Shown: positions 1 to 5,553 of the stretch, piece after piece
Layout: each line of letters opens with the position of its first letter
How positions within the stretch are numbered: the stretch's first letter is position 1
Assembly: GCA_964472675.1 (NCBI GenBank)
Contig: CAYYLO010000024.1
Location: 1 to 6,500, forward strand
Reading direction: 5' to 3'
Length of the DNA: 6,500 nucleotides
Origin: 01-FULL-43-15b sp964472675
GTDB lineage: Bacteria > Patescibacteriota > Microgenomatia > UBA8517 > UBA10165
Notes under the pieces: generated by a model
The model's database searches: none
Told to the model about the DNA's origin: nothing
Seen by the model: only the letters and a program-made list of their open reading frames with translations
Translations under genes and position numbers: made by a program

Positions 1-222
1 GTAACTTCAGCTGATGTGGTTATGGATCGCATGACCGGTCGTTCTCGTGGGTTTGGATTTGTCGAAATGGAATCTGATGAACAGGCGCAGAATGCGATTG
101 CTCAATTCAACGGATACGAGATTGAAGGCAGAAAGTTAGTTGTTAACGTGGCTAGACCTCGCGAGGAAAGACCTCAGGGAGGACGTGGTAACACAGTTTA
201 CGATCAGAGGGAAGAGCGGTAA
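1..222 (+). CDS. RRM-type RNA-binding protein, C-terminal part (5' truncated)
   Basis: The reading frame is open from base 1 and ends at TAA 220-222, leaving 73 residues. The visible part is the second half of an RNA recognition motif. RNP1 is RGFGFVEM at fragment residues 16-23, with the two aromatic positions (Phe18, Phe20) that stack on RNA bases. It is followed by the helix beginning DEQAQNAIAQFNG and the last strand, KLVVNVARP. A short basic Arg/Gly tail ends the protein. RNP2 and the start codon lie upstream of the window. Small single-RRM proteins of this kind occur in cyanobacteria and many CPR bacteria and are thought to be RNA chaperones or post-transcriptional regulators in the cytoplasm. 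The GTG and ATG codons at 16 and 22 are internal to the domain and are not starts. The domain call is firm; the RNA target is unknown. Confidence 0.93.
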   Translation, partial: VTSADVVMDRMTGRSRGFGFVEMESDEQAQNAIAQFNGYEIEGRKLVVNVARPREERPQGGRGNTVYDQREER

Positions 223-248
223 TTCCGCGGTAAATATGCGGTAAAAAA
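216..248. repeat. Three GCGGTAA direct repeats with an 11-bp period
   Basis: GCGGTAA occurs at 216-222, 227-233 and 238-244, exactly 11 bases apart. The first copy contains the stop codon of the RRM gene and the last runs into AAAAAA. The spacers (TTCC, ATAT, AAAA) are unrelated, so only the heptamer is kept. The phasing is close to one DNA turn and the array lies upstream of the cupredoxin-tpiA-pgk unit. It could be a protein-binding array or a 3'UTR element of the RRM transcript. The role is unknown. Confidence 0.6.
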
Positions 249-262
249 GTAGCTCAGCCTGC

Positions 263-292
263 TTGTTTGGTTAGTCTTTTCCGTGTTACTCT
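263..292 (+). promoter_or_regulatory. Candidate promoter of the cupredoxin-tpiA-pgk unit
   Basis: There is an extended -10 element, TG at 284-285 and TACTCT at 287-292, with a weak -35 TTGTTT at 263-268 and an 18-nt spacer. The -10 ends 6 nt before the ATG at 299, so transcription would begin at or next to the A of the start codon. No Shine-Dalgarno sequence precedes this ATG. Each box is a poor match alone; the support is that the same spacing recurs at three other genes in the window. Confidence 0.4.
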
Positions 293-298
293 GTTTGT

Positions 299-724
299 AT
301 GAGCCGATCGGGACTGGTTATTTTAGGCGCACTAATTGTCCTAGGTGTTGTGTTGGCTGAAGGTTTAAAGTTTACCAATTCATCTGCAACACGCAATTCT
401 GATACTAATTCTTCTCAGACAGCTAAGGGCCAGGATCAAACCTCAGATAACAAAATAGAGGTTGCAGCTGGTGAATATACCTTTTCCCCCCAGACGATTT
501 CTTTGAAAAAAGGAGTTCTGACTGAAATTGTTCTCAAAAACACAGGTAATGGAATCCACAACCTGGTTATTCCTGATTTGAGTGTAGAAACAGAATCCAT
601 TGGACACGGAGAAGAAACTTCGGTGGAAGTAACTCCGGACAAAGAAGGCGAGTTTAACTTCAGTTGCAGCATTTCAAATCACAAAGAGCTCGGGATGGAA
701 GGAACCATTAAAGTAACTCAATAA
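299..724 (+). CDS. Membrane-anchored cupredoxin (plastocyanin-like copper protein)
   Basis: This 141-residue protein begins with a short basic N-terminus and a hydrophobic segment (about residues 5-20), which acts as a signal anchor or uncleaved signal. No clear lipobox is seen. A Ser/Thr/Asn-rich linker (about 24-50) leads to one cupredoxin domain (about 52-141). The type-1 copper ligands are all visible: His87 (GIHNLVI), Cys123, His128 and Met133 in the pattern FSCSISNHKELGM. The domain therefore probably sits outside the membrane and binds copper for electron transfer or copper handling. The ATG at 299 is chosen because it opens the signal anchor and sits at the expected distance from the candidate -10 box. 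The stop TAA overlaps the tpiA ATG by one base (TAATG), which implies translational coupling to a glycolytic enzyme, an unusual partner. The redox partner is unknown. Confidence 0.9.
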   Translation: MSRSGLVILGALIVLGVVLAEGLKFTNSSATRNSDTNSSQTAKGQDQTSDNKIEVAAGEYTFSPQTISLKKGVLTEIVLKNTGNGIHNLVIPDLSVETESIGHGEETSVEVTPDKEGEFNFSCSISNHKELGMEGTIKVTQ

Positions 725-1386
725 TGATTTTTGTTAATTTTAAGACTTACAAAGAAGCAACGGCGGGTAAAGCCGTTGATTTAGCTCAACATATTGTCTC
801 AGTTCAAACTGAAACCAGGGTCCCGATTATTCCTGTAGTTCAGGCAGTTGATGCACGGCTTTGTGTTAATACTTCAGGCTATATGGTTTGGATACAGCAT
901 CTTGATTGGCAGGAACTTGGGCAAACAACAGGGTGGGTGACTGTTGAGGGCGCTGCCGAAACCGGCATAGCAGGAGCTTTCTTAAATCATTCCGAACACA
1001 AAATGGGAAATGACCAAATCCAAATGACAAATGACAAATGTAAGAAAATCGGCCTTGAGACGATGATTTTTGCTTCAGATATAGAAGAGCTGAAGCGCGT
1101 AGTTGGACTAAAGCCCAGCTTTGTCGCCTACGAACCACCAGAATTAATTGCCTCGCCTGACACTTCTGTTGCCAAATCTCAGCCAAAAATTATTAGTGAA
1201 GCAGCCAAAATTGCCAAAGAGGCTGGCATCCGCTTAATTGTGGGAGCCGGCATTAAAAACGGGGAAGATGTAAAAGTAAGCGTCAAACAAGGCGCTTTTG
1301 GCGTGGCTGTTTCCTCAGCGGTAGTATTGGCACCCAACCCAAGAGAAGTTCTGTCGGAGTTGGCCGGTTGTTTTTCGAAAATATGA
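724..1386 (+). CDS. tpiA: Triosephosphate isomerase, archaeal type
   Basis: This 220-residue TIM-barrel enzyme interconverts dihydroxyacetone phosphate and glyceraldehyde-3-phosphate in the cytoplasm. Bacterial TIM is usually about 250 residues; this length and the motifs match the shorter archaeal family. Substrate-binding Lys7 lies in VNFKTY, catalytic His89 in LNHSE and catalytic Glu137 in AYEPPEL. The C-terminal phosphate-binding pieces are GAGI (174-177) and the SSA segment (197-199). Loop 6, normally IGTG after the EPPEL motif, reads IASPD, and the usual SERR after the catalytic His reads SEHK, so the enzyme is somewhat divergent. Residues 94-107 are encoded by a 7-nt tandem repeat (separate entry) without changing the expected helix length. 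The start overlaps the cupredoxin stop and the TGA stop overlaps the pgk ATG, which fixes both ends and implies coupled translation. Confidence 0.94.
   Translation: MIFVNFKTYKEATAGKAVDLAQHIVSVQTETRVPIIPVVQAVDARLCVNTSGYMVWIQHLDWQELGQTTGWVTVEGAAETGIAGAFLNHSEHKMGNDQIQMTNDKCKKIGLETMIFASDIEELKRVVGLKPSFVAYEPPELIASPDTSVAKSQPKIISEAAKIAKEAGIRLIVGAGIKNGEDVKVSVKQGAFGVAVSSAVVLAPNPREVLSELAGCFSKI
1001..1042 (+). repeat. Heptanucleotide tandem repeat (AAATGAC-like) inside tpiA
   Basis: Six consecutive 7-base units can be read from 1001. AAATGAC is exact at 1008-1014, 1022-1028 and 1029-1035. The remaining units are variants: AAATGGG at 1001, CAAATCC at 1015 and AAATGTA at 1036. Because 3 x 7 = 21, the array encodes two imperfect 7-residue repeats in TIM (residues 94-100 and 101-107, both starting with Met and containing Asn-Asp). 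It lies in the surface helix after the catalytic His loop. Confidence 0.7.
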
Positions 1387-2381
1387 AGTTACCCACGCTC
1401 CAAAGTAAGTATCTACGGAATAAAAGGATATTGTTGCGTATAGACACAGATGTTCCCATTGAAGGTGGAAAAGTTTTGGATGATACCAGACTTTGTGCTT
1501 CGATCCCAACAATAAAATATCTGCTTCAAGAAGAATGCGGGCAAATTGTTGTTTTGGGGCACAGGGGGCGGCCAGGAGGGAAGACGGTAAAAAGTCTAAG
1601 TCTGAGCGTGGTAGCCAAACACCTGGAAAAACTTCTCAAAGAGGAGTTAGGACATGAATTTGAACATTTAGATATGTACATGGCAGAAAATTTAAGGTTT
1701 TTCCCCGGGGAAGAAAAAAACGACCCCAAGCTTGTTCGCGAGTTAGCTTCCAAAGGGGATATTTATATAAACGATGCGTTTGCTTCATGCTCAAGAGAGC
1801 ACGCCTCAGTTGTAGGGTTACCAAAGGTGTTGCCGCATGCGGCAGGGTTTTCGCTAATTCACGAAGTAGAAGCGTTAAGTAAAGTACTAGAAAAACGGGA
1901 AAAACCTGTTGTTTTCGTGCTTGGAGGGGGCAAAGGTGACAAGGCGCTGCTTATTCCTAAACTTTTACAAAAAGCTGACTGGCTTCTTGTCGGCGGTTTA
2001 TTGCCAAAAACTGTTAAGTCTTATGGAAGCGAAGGCGAGGGGGGAGTTTGTGTTTCTGCGGCACATTTGACCCCCAAGGGAGAAGATATTACTCCTGATT
2101 CGGCACGCAATTTTGCTGAAGTGATAAAAGAGGCGGGAACTATTGTTTGGGGCGGACCGATGGGGGATATAGACGGTGGGTATTGGGACGGAACGGAGGT
2201 TGTGGGCAAGGCAATTGCGGAAAGTGGTGCATATAAAGTTGCAGGCGGGGGGGACACGATACACGCGATAAATAATCTTAAATTAACTGAGAAATTTGAT
2301 CATATTTCTATGGGAGGCGGAGCAATGCTGGAATTTTTAGCGTACGGTGATTTACCAGGACTTCGCACCTTGCGAGGGTAA
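1383..2381 (+). CDS. pgk: Phosphoglycerate kinase, shortened form
   Basis: This 332-residue enzyme transfers the acyl phosphate of 1,3-bisphosphoglycerate to ADP, giving ATP and 3-phosphoglycerate. The N-terminal substrate domain shows RIDTDVP (19-25), DDTR (33-36), GHRGRP (59-64), ENLRFFPGEEKND (102-114) and the INDAF...SREHAS block (129-142). The C-terminal nucleotide domain shows LGGGKGDK (180-187), WGGPMG (256-261), GGGDT (288-292) and GGGAMLEFL (311-319). Typical PGKs have about 390-415 residues. The missing part falls between Gly205 and about residue 237, where roughly 45 residues of the C-terminal domain are absent. The usual VDxNVP Asn is Asp23. The start is the ATG at 1383, which overlaps the tpiA TGA as ATGA. 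An in-frame TTG at 1368 would add five residues and is less likely. The stop is 5 nt from the convergent vapC stop. Confidence 0.94.
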   Translation: MKLPTLQSKYLRNKRILLRIDTDVPIEGGKVLDDTRLCASIPTIKYLLQEECGQIVVLGHRGRPGGKTVKSLSLSVVAKHLEKLLKEELGHEFEHLDMYMAENLRFFPGEEKNDPKLVRELASKGDIYINDAFASCSREHASVVGLPKVLPHAAGFSLIHEVEALSKVLEKREKPVVFVLGGGKGDKALLIPKLLQKADWLLVGGLLPKTVKSYGSEGEGGVCVSAAHLTPKGEDITPDSARNFAEVIKEAGTIVWGGPMGDIDGGYWDGTEVVGKAIAESGAYKVAGGGDTIHAINNLKLTEKFDHISMGGGAMLEFLAYGDLPGLRTLRG

Positions 2382-2387
2382 GTTTTT
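2361..2387 (+). terminator. Weak candidate intrinsic terminator at the end of pgk
   Basis: CTTCGCA (2361-2367) can pair with TGCGAGG (2371-2377) around a 3-nt CCT loop, giving 7 pairs including one G-U. Five bases later comes TTTTT (2383-2387). The stem lies in the last pgk codons and the T-run reaches the vapC stop codon. The stem is short and the T-run displaced, so termination would be partial at best. No comparable structure with a T-tract serves the minus-strand vapBC transcript. Confidence 0.3.
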
Positions 2388-2785
2388 CAAGACCTTTTTC
2401 CCCGAAGAGATAGCAGTCGAATGTTTGGCATGGGAAAATCTTTGGGATTTTCTGTGATCAACTCGACACCGGTTTCAATTGCAACTGCCGCTAGTAATGC
2501 GTCAGTTATGGTTAATATTCTGCCTTGCCGAGCATATTCTCTTCGCAAAATGCCGGCATTTTGCGCCGCAACAAGGGAAATATTCCAATAGGTGAGTACT
2601 TCGAAAAATTCATTCCACTTGGTTCTATGCTTGGGTTCCAATCCTCGGTAAAACTCCGCTACCTGGACAGCGCAAACAATTAGTTCCCCGCCAGCATCGA
2701 TTATTGCTTTGAGGCGGGTTGCTACCGGTTCAAAACCCTTAGAGAAGTCAATAAGAGTCGTTGTGTCGACAAGATACCGACTCAG
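2387..2785 (-). CDS. vapC: VapC-like PIN-domain toxin with probable CTG start
   Basis: The frame is open for 132 residues and encodes a complete PIN domain, a Mg2+-dependent ribonuclease fold; VapC toxins cut tRNA or rRNA. The acidic residues are all present: Asp7 (YLVDTTTLID), Glu44 (VAEFYRG), Asp95 (ITDALLAA) and Asp116 in the TENPKDF motif. No ATG, GTG or TTG lies in frame before Asp7. The first in-frame TTG (2641-2639) would remove the first 49 residues, including Asp7 and Glu44. The sensible start is CTG at 2785-2783, which overlaps the antitoxin TGA as CTGA, the geometry of a termination-reinitiation TA pair. An upstream in-frame TAA leaves only a GTC codon before that CTG. A standard gene caller would probably give the truncated version. 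A start-codon mutation or sequencing error is the alternative. The family call is firm; the start is inferred. Confidence 0.82.
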   Translation of the reverse strand: MSRYLVDTTTLIDFSKGFEPVATRLKAIIDAGGELIVCAVQVAEFYRGLEPKHRTKWNEFFEVLTYWNISLVAAQNAGILRREYARQGRILTITDALLAAVAIETGVELITENPKDFPMPNIRLLSLRGKRS

Positions 2786-3054
2786 GACTTAGTATCCTTT
2801 CTAGTTTTCTCTAGCCGTTCATCGTTGGTTCGTCTCATACGGTGAACCCACTCAGAAACCGCATTTGGTGTTTCCCAACCGGGAGTGTTCGCATTCGCCA
2901 AAGAACCAACAACCCGAGTTGCAACACGGGCAAGTCGAAGGCTGCGCAACTTATCTTCTGCTGCTTCAACCAAGAAATGGCTACGGTTGCCCTTCCCGAC
3001 CGTTTTGTCAATCGACTCGACCAGTTCTTTGGGTATGATAATGTGAGCTCTCAT
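2782..3054 (-). CDS. vapB: VapB-like antitoxin, ribbon-helix-helix type
   Basis: This 90-residue protein starts with a ribbon-helix-helix pattern: a strand (MRAHIIIPKELVESID, 1-16), then NRSHFLVEAAEDKLRSLRL as the second helix, with the Ser-His-Phe turn typical of the fold. Such dimers bind the operator of their own operon. The remainder is charged and contains TPGWETPNAVSEWVHRMRR, which resembles toxin-wrapping tails of VapB proteins. It lies directly upstream of the PIN toxin, whose CTG overlaps this gene's TGA, so the two form a standard antitoxin-first TA operon. The operon runs opposite to the glycolytic genes on both sides and is divergent from gap, 97 bp away. The ATG at 3054 lies 6 nt after a good -10 box and has no Shine-Dalgarno sequence. 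Confidence in the TA role is high; the DNA site is not known. Confidence 0.85.
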   Translation of the reverse strand: MRAHIIIPKELVESIDKTVGKGNRSHFLVEAAEDKLRSLRLARVATRVVGSLANANTPGWETPNAVSEWVHRMRRTNDERLEKTRKDTKS

Positions 3055-3060
3055 GGGACC

Positions 3061-3090
3061 AACATATCACACTCACTGTGGCCAAGTCAA
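3061..3090 (-). promoter_or_regulatory. vapBC promoter with possible operator
   Basis: Read on the minus strand, TTGACT (3090-3085) is followed by an 18-nt spacer and TATGTT (3066-3061), preceded by TG one base earlier (extended -10). Only 6 nt separate the -10 from the vapB ATG, so the mRNA is predicted to be leaderless or nearly so. The spacer contains the short inverted repeat CACA-N5-TGTG (3068-3080), a possible half-site pair for autoregulation by the ribbon-helix-helix antitoxin. The operator part is speculative. Confidence 0.6.
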
Positions 3091-3115
3091 GACAAAAGTC
3101 CTGTAATGGTTTGGC

Positions 3116-3144
3116 TTGCTAAGCGAGCTTAAGTAAGGTATCTT
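3116..3144 (+). promoter_or_regulatory. gap promoter, leaderless geometry
   Basis: TTGCTA (3116-3121), a 17-nt spacer and TATCTT (3139-3144) each match the sigma-70 consensus at four of six bases with ideal spacing. The -10 ends 7 nt before the gap ATG at 3152. It would drive gap, the LOG-like gene and deoC. Its -35 is 25 bp from the -35 of the divergent vapBC promoter, so binding at one may affect the other. Confidence 0.5.
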
Positions 3145-3151
3145 TTAAGTA

Positions 3152-4255
3152 ATGAAAACTAAAGTTTCCATTAACGGATTGGGTAGAATCGGGAGACTAG
3201 CCTTTCGAATCGGGTTAACGCGCCATGCAGATGAGTTAGAGTTTGTAGCAATTAATACTTCCGGATCAATGAAAGCTGCCGGTTGGGCGCATTTGATAAA
3301 TTACGACACGACATATCGAAAATTTGAGAAAGAAGTGGGGTTTGAAGAAGTTAAAGAACCCGAGAAAGTAAACGATGAAGACCCATTGTTTGGGTATTTG
3401 GTTGTTGATGGAGTTAAAATTCCACTTTTGGCCCAACGTGATCCGGAAAGAATTCCCTGGAGTAAATATGGCGTTGATGTTGTTATTGAAGCAACGGGCA
3501 AGTTTGTGACCGCGGAGGGTGCCAAAAAGCACGCTGTCGCGGGAGCAAAAAGAGTGGTTATCTCTGCTCCCGGCAAAGGTGAAAACGTGCCTACTTACGT
3601 TTTGGGCGTAAACGAGTATGATGGGAAAGCAGAAGTTTTATCCAATGCTTCCTGCACGACCAATTGTGTAGCTCCGGTTGCTGCTATAATGCATGCTAAA
3701 TTTGGTGTTGAGAAAGCGTTAATGACGACCGCGCATGCTTACACTGACGATCAGCGTTTGCAGGACAACTCTCACGAAGATTTGCGCCGCGCTCGGGCGG
3801 CAGCGGAAAATATAGTTCCAACTTCAACCGGTGCTGCAATATCAACAACCGAGACGATACCAGCTCTTAAGGGTTTGTTTGACGGCCGGGCTCTCAGGAT
3901 TCCGGTAACCACGGGGTCAATAAGCGACTTTACCTTTTTGTTAAAAAAGGAGGCAACTGTGGAGGAGGTAAACACGGCGTTTAAAGAGGCCGAACAGCAT
4001 CCCTTGTATAAAGGGATATTGGTTACTTCCGGGGAGCCACTGGTTTCTTCTGATATTATTGGCAGAACTGAATCGGCAATTGTTGACCTGGGGCTAACGC
4101 AAGTTGTGGGAGGGAATTTAGTAAAAGTTTTTGCATGGTATGATAACCAGTGGGGTTATACGTGTAGGCTTGTTGAGCAGGTTGTTAGGGTAGGGCAAGC
4201 AGTGGATAAGACTGTGGCACCAACAGATCCAATAACAAACCAATTCCGATATTAG
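3152..4255 (+). CDS. gap: Glyceraldehyde-3-phosphate dehydrogenase, bacterial type, enlarged
   Basis: This 367-residue enzyme oxidises glyceraldehyde-3-phosphate to 1,3-bisphosphoglycerate with NAD(P)+. The Rossmann motif NGLGRIGR is at 8-15, catalytic Cys168 lies in SNASCTTNC and His195 in TTAHAYT. The block NIVPTSTGAA (220-229) and the C-terminal WYDNQWGY (329-336) are also present. The family usually has about 330-340 residues. The extra length is an acidic insert of about 14 residues near 63-80 and a C-terminal extension after the WGY region. The usual AIND, whose Asp holds the adenosine ribose hydroxyls of NAD+, reads AINT (33-36) here, so NADP+ use is possible. The ATG at 3152 directly opens the Rossmann strand. 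This enzyme supplies the substrate of the PGK encoded upstream, from which it is separated by the inverted vapBC pair. A 20-nt gap leads to the next gene. Confidence 0.96.
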   Translation: MKTKVSINGLGRIGRLAFRIGLTRHADELEFVAINTSGSMKAAGWAHLINYDTTYRKFEKEVGFEEVKEPEKVNDEDPLFGYLVVDGVKIPLLAQRDPERIPWSKYGVDVVIEATGKFVTAEGAKKHAVAGAKRVVISAPGKGENVPTYVLGVNEYDGKAEVLSNASCTTNCVAPVAAIMHAKFGVEKALMTTAHAYTDDQRLQDNSHEDLRRARAAAENIVPTSTGAAISTTETIPALKGLFDGRALRIPVTTGSISDFTFLLKKEATVEEVNTAFKEAEQHPLYKGILVTSGEPLVSSDIIGRTESAIVDLGLTQVVGGNLVKVFAWYDNQWGYTCRLVEQVVRVGQAVDKTVAPTDPITNQFRY

Positions 4256-4275
4256 AATTTCAGATTTTTATTTTT

Positions 4276-4866
4276 ATGGCAAAGAACGTCACCTTTTTGG
4301 GATATTCAGATACAAAGCCTGGAGAAAAACTTTACCAGGAGGCTTACGGTGTGGCGGCAGAAGTGGCCAAGGCGGGATATGCAGTGGTTAACGGTGGCGG
4401 ATCGGGGGTAATGCGGGCCTCAACGGAAGGGGCGCATTCTGTTGGAGGGCATGCTGTCGGTATTACTTTTTATCCGGAAAACATTACCTTTTTTGAAGGA
4501 AGGGACGAAGATAACAAGGTTGACGAACTGTTGGAAACGAAAACTTATGTTGAGCGGACGTTGAAGCTTTTGGATTATGGGGATATTTATGTAATTTTTA
4601 ACGGAGGAACGGGAACAATTTCAGAATTTGGTATGTCCTGGGGGCTGGCAAGGCTTTACTTTGGACGCCACAAGCCACTTATTTTATTTGGAGGGTTTTG
4701 GTACCCGATTTTGGAAGAAATTGCACGGAATATGAAGTTGAGGAAAGAGGAGTTGGAAGTTTATAAAATTGTGACAGAAGTAGAACAGGTTGTTCCGGCA
4801 ATTCGTGAATTTGAAGCAAAGACTCCCAAGAGGGTTGATGGGATGGTTTTAACTACCAATGGTTGA
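4276..4866 (+). CDS. LOG family (TIGR00730/TIGR00725-like) nucleotide-binding protein
   Basis: This 196-residue Rossmann-like protein belongs to the superfamily once annotated as 'lysine decarboxylase'. Nucleotide-binding motifs are GGGSGVM (40-46) and NGGTGTISE (109-117), the counterpart of the PGGxGTxxE signature, with Glu117 conserved and the first Pro changed to Asn. The usual RK pair of LOG enzymes corresponds to Arg94-Thr95 in YVERTLKL, so one residue is missing. Characterised LOG proteins hydrolyse nucleoside 5'-monophosphates to free base and ribose-5-phosphate. The changes here leave open whether this one is an enzyme or only a nucleotide binder. It lies between gap and deoC and overlaps deoC by 8 nt, which favours a role in nucleotide breakdown. 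The ATG follows an AT-rich TTTTTATTTTT run with no Shine-Dalgarno sequence. The family is firm, the activity tentative. Confidence 0.85.
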   Translation: MAKNVTFLGYSDTKPGEKLYQEAYGVAAEVAKAGYAVVNGGGSGVMRASTEGAHSVGGHAVGITFYPENITFFEGRDEDNKVDELLETKTYVERTLKLLDYGDIYVIFNGGTGTISEFGMSWGLARLYFGRHKPLILFGGFWYPILEEIARNMKLRKEELEVYKIVTEVEQVVPAIREFEAKTPKRVDGMVLTTNG

Positions 4867-5536
4867 TATTGACAAAAAGACGTTGGCTGGGTATTTAGAC
4901 TTGGCCAATCACCGCCAAGAAGCAACGAAAGAAGATATCAAAGCGCTTTGCCGGAAGGTGCTCTCTCATGGTTTTCATGCAGCCTTTGTTAACGCCTGCT
5001 ATATAACTTTGGCAAAAGATGAACTAGGCCAAGGTGGAATCGTAGGAACGGTTGTTTCTTTTCCCCTTGGGCAGGACACAAAAGAATCAAAGATTGCTGC
5101 GGCTACTCTCTGCGCAAAATTGGGCGCAGACGAGTTGGATGTTTCTGCAAATGTGGGTTACTTCAAGGCCGGAGAGTGGGAGAAGGTTCAAGACGAGATG
5201 TGTGCCATTGTTCAGGCAGCCAAGACCCAAAAAGCTGGTGTTATTGTGAAGTTTATTATTGAAACGGGGCACTTGAACGACGAGGAAATAAAACGTGCCT
5301 CGCAAGCTGTTTTGGCCTCTGGAGCAGATTATGTCAAAACCTGCTCGGGAATGGGACCAAGAGGTGCAACTTTAAAAGATGTTGAACTTGTCAAAAGTGT
5401 TGTTGGTGGCAAAATCAGGATTAAAGTTGCCGGCGGAGTAGGGAACTGCGAACAGGCCAAAGCTTTTATTGAAGCCGGCGCCGACCGTATTGGCACCTCC
5501 CACGCGGTAGAGATTGTGGAGGGAATTGACAAATAA
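4859..5536 (+). CDS. deoC: Deoxyribose-phosphate aldolase
   Basis: This 225-residue class I aldolase cleaves 2-deoxy-D-ribose-5-phosphate to glyceraldehyde-3-phosphate and acetaldehyde, linking deoxynucleoside breakdown to glycolysis. Lys160 in DYVKTCSG matches the Schiff-base lysine (Lys167 in E. coli), Lys189 in IKVAGGV matches the assisting lysine (Lys201), and Asp94 in DELDVSANVG matches Asp102. The phosphate-binding end is AGADRIGTS (206-214). The N-terminal DHT motif of the family reads ANHR (16-19), a modest divergence. The length is normal for the shorter bacterial and archaeal enzymes. The ATG at 4859 overlaps the last codons of the LOG-like gene, so the two are probably translated together. 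Its product enters directly at the step catalysed by the gap product upstream. The last codons (ATT GAC AAA) contain the -35 box of the following TA promoter. Confidence 0.94.
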   Translation: MVDIDKKTLAGYLDLANHRQEATKEDIKALCRKVLSHGFHAAFVNACYITLAKDELGQGGIVGTVVSFPLGQDTKESKIAAATLCAKLGADELDVSANVGYFKAGEWEKVQDEMCAIVQAAKTQKAGVIVKFIIETGHLNDEEIKRASQAVLASGADYVKTCSGMGPRGATLKDVELVKSVVGGKIRIKVAGGVGNCEQAKAFIEAGADRIGTSHAVEIVEGIDK

Positions 5537-5553
5537 TACAAAAGTAATATAAT
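5526..5553 (+). promoter_or_regulatory. Perfect-consensus promoter of the relBE-like module
   Basis: TTGACA (5526-5531), a 16-nt spacer and TATAAT (5548-5553) match both sigma-70 boxes exactly. The -35 is built into the final codons of deoC. The -10 ends 7 nt before the ATG at 5561, predicting a transcript that starts at or next to the start codon. This is the strongest promoter in the window and the only one seen before the fructose-bisphosphate aldolase gene. Confidence 0.82.

Noticed and set aside
225..241. CCGC...GCGG hairpin as an RRM gene terminator
   Set aside because: Only four base pairs with a 9-nt loop, followed by A residues rather than T; the bases belong to the GCGGTAA repeats.
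1368..1382. TTG start for pgk adding five residues
   Set aside because: The ATG at 1383 overlaps the tpiA TGA in the common ATGA form and begins the normal PGK N-terminus.
2387..2641. A truncated PIN toxin starting at TTG 2641
   Set aside because: The frame continues upstream with the missing PIN strands and acids up to CTG 2785, so the shorter form is an artefact of requiring a standard start codon.
2782..2790. Frameshift fusion of vapB into vapC
   Set aside because: The toxin is in the -1 frame but AAG TCC TGA is not a slippery heptamer, and stop/start overlap explains the arrangement.
2842..3132. Plus-strand open frame of 96 codons across vapB and the vapB-gap spacer
   Set aside because: It is antisense to a convincing antitoxin, has no recognisable domain, and its end covers both divergent promoters.
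4242..4275. Terminator after gap (AATTC/GAATT stem and TTTTTATTTTT)
   Set aside because: The 5-bp stem is entirely AT-rich at its ends with an 8-nt loop, and the T-run abuts the ATG of the next gene; it is more likely a low-complexity spacer.
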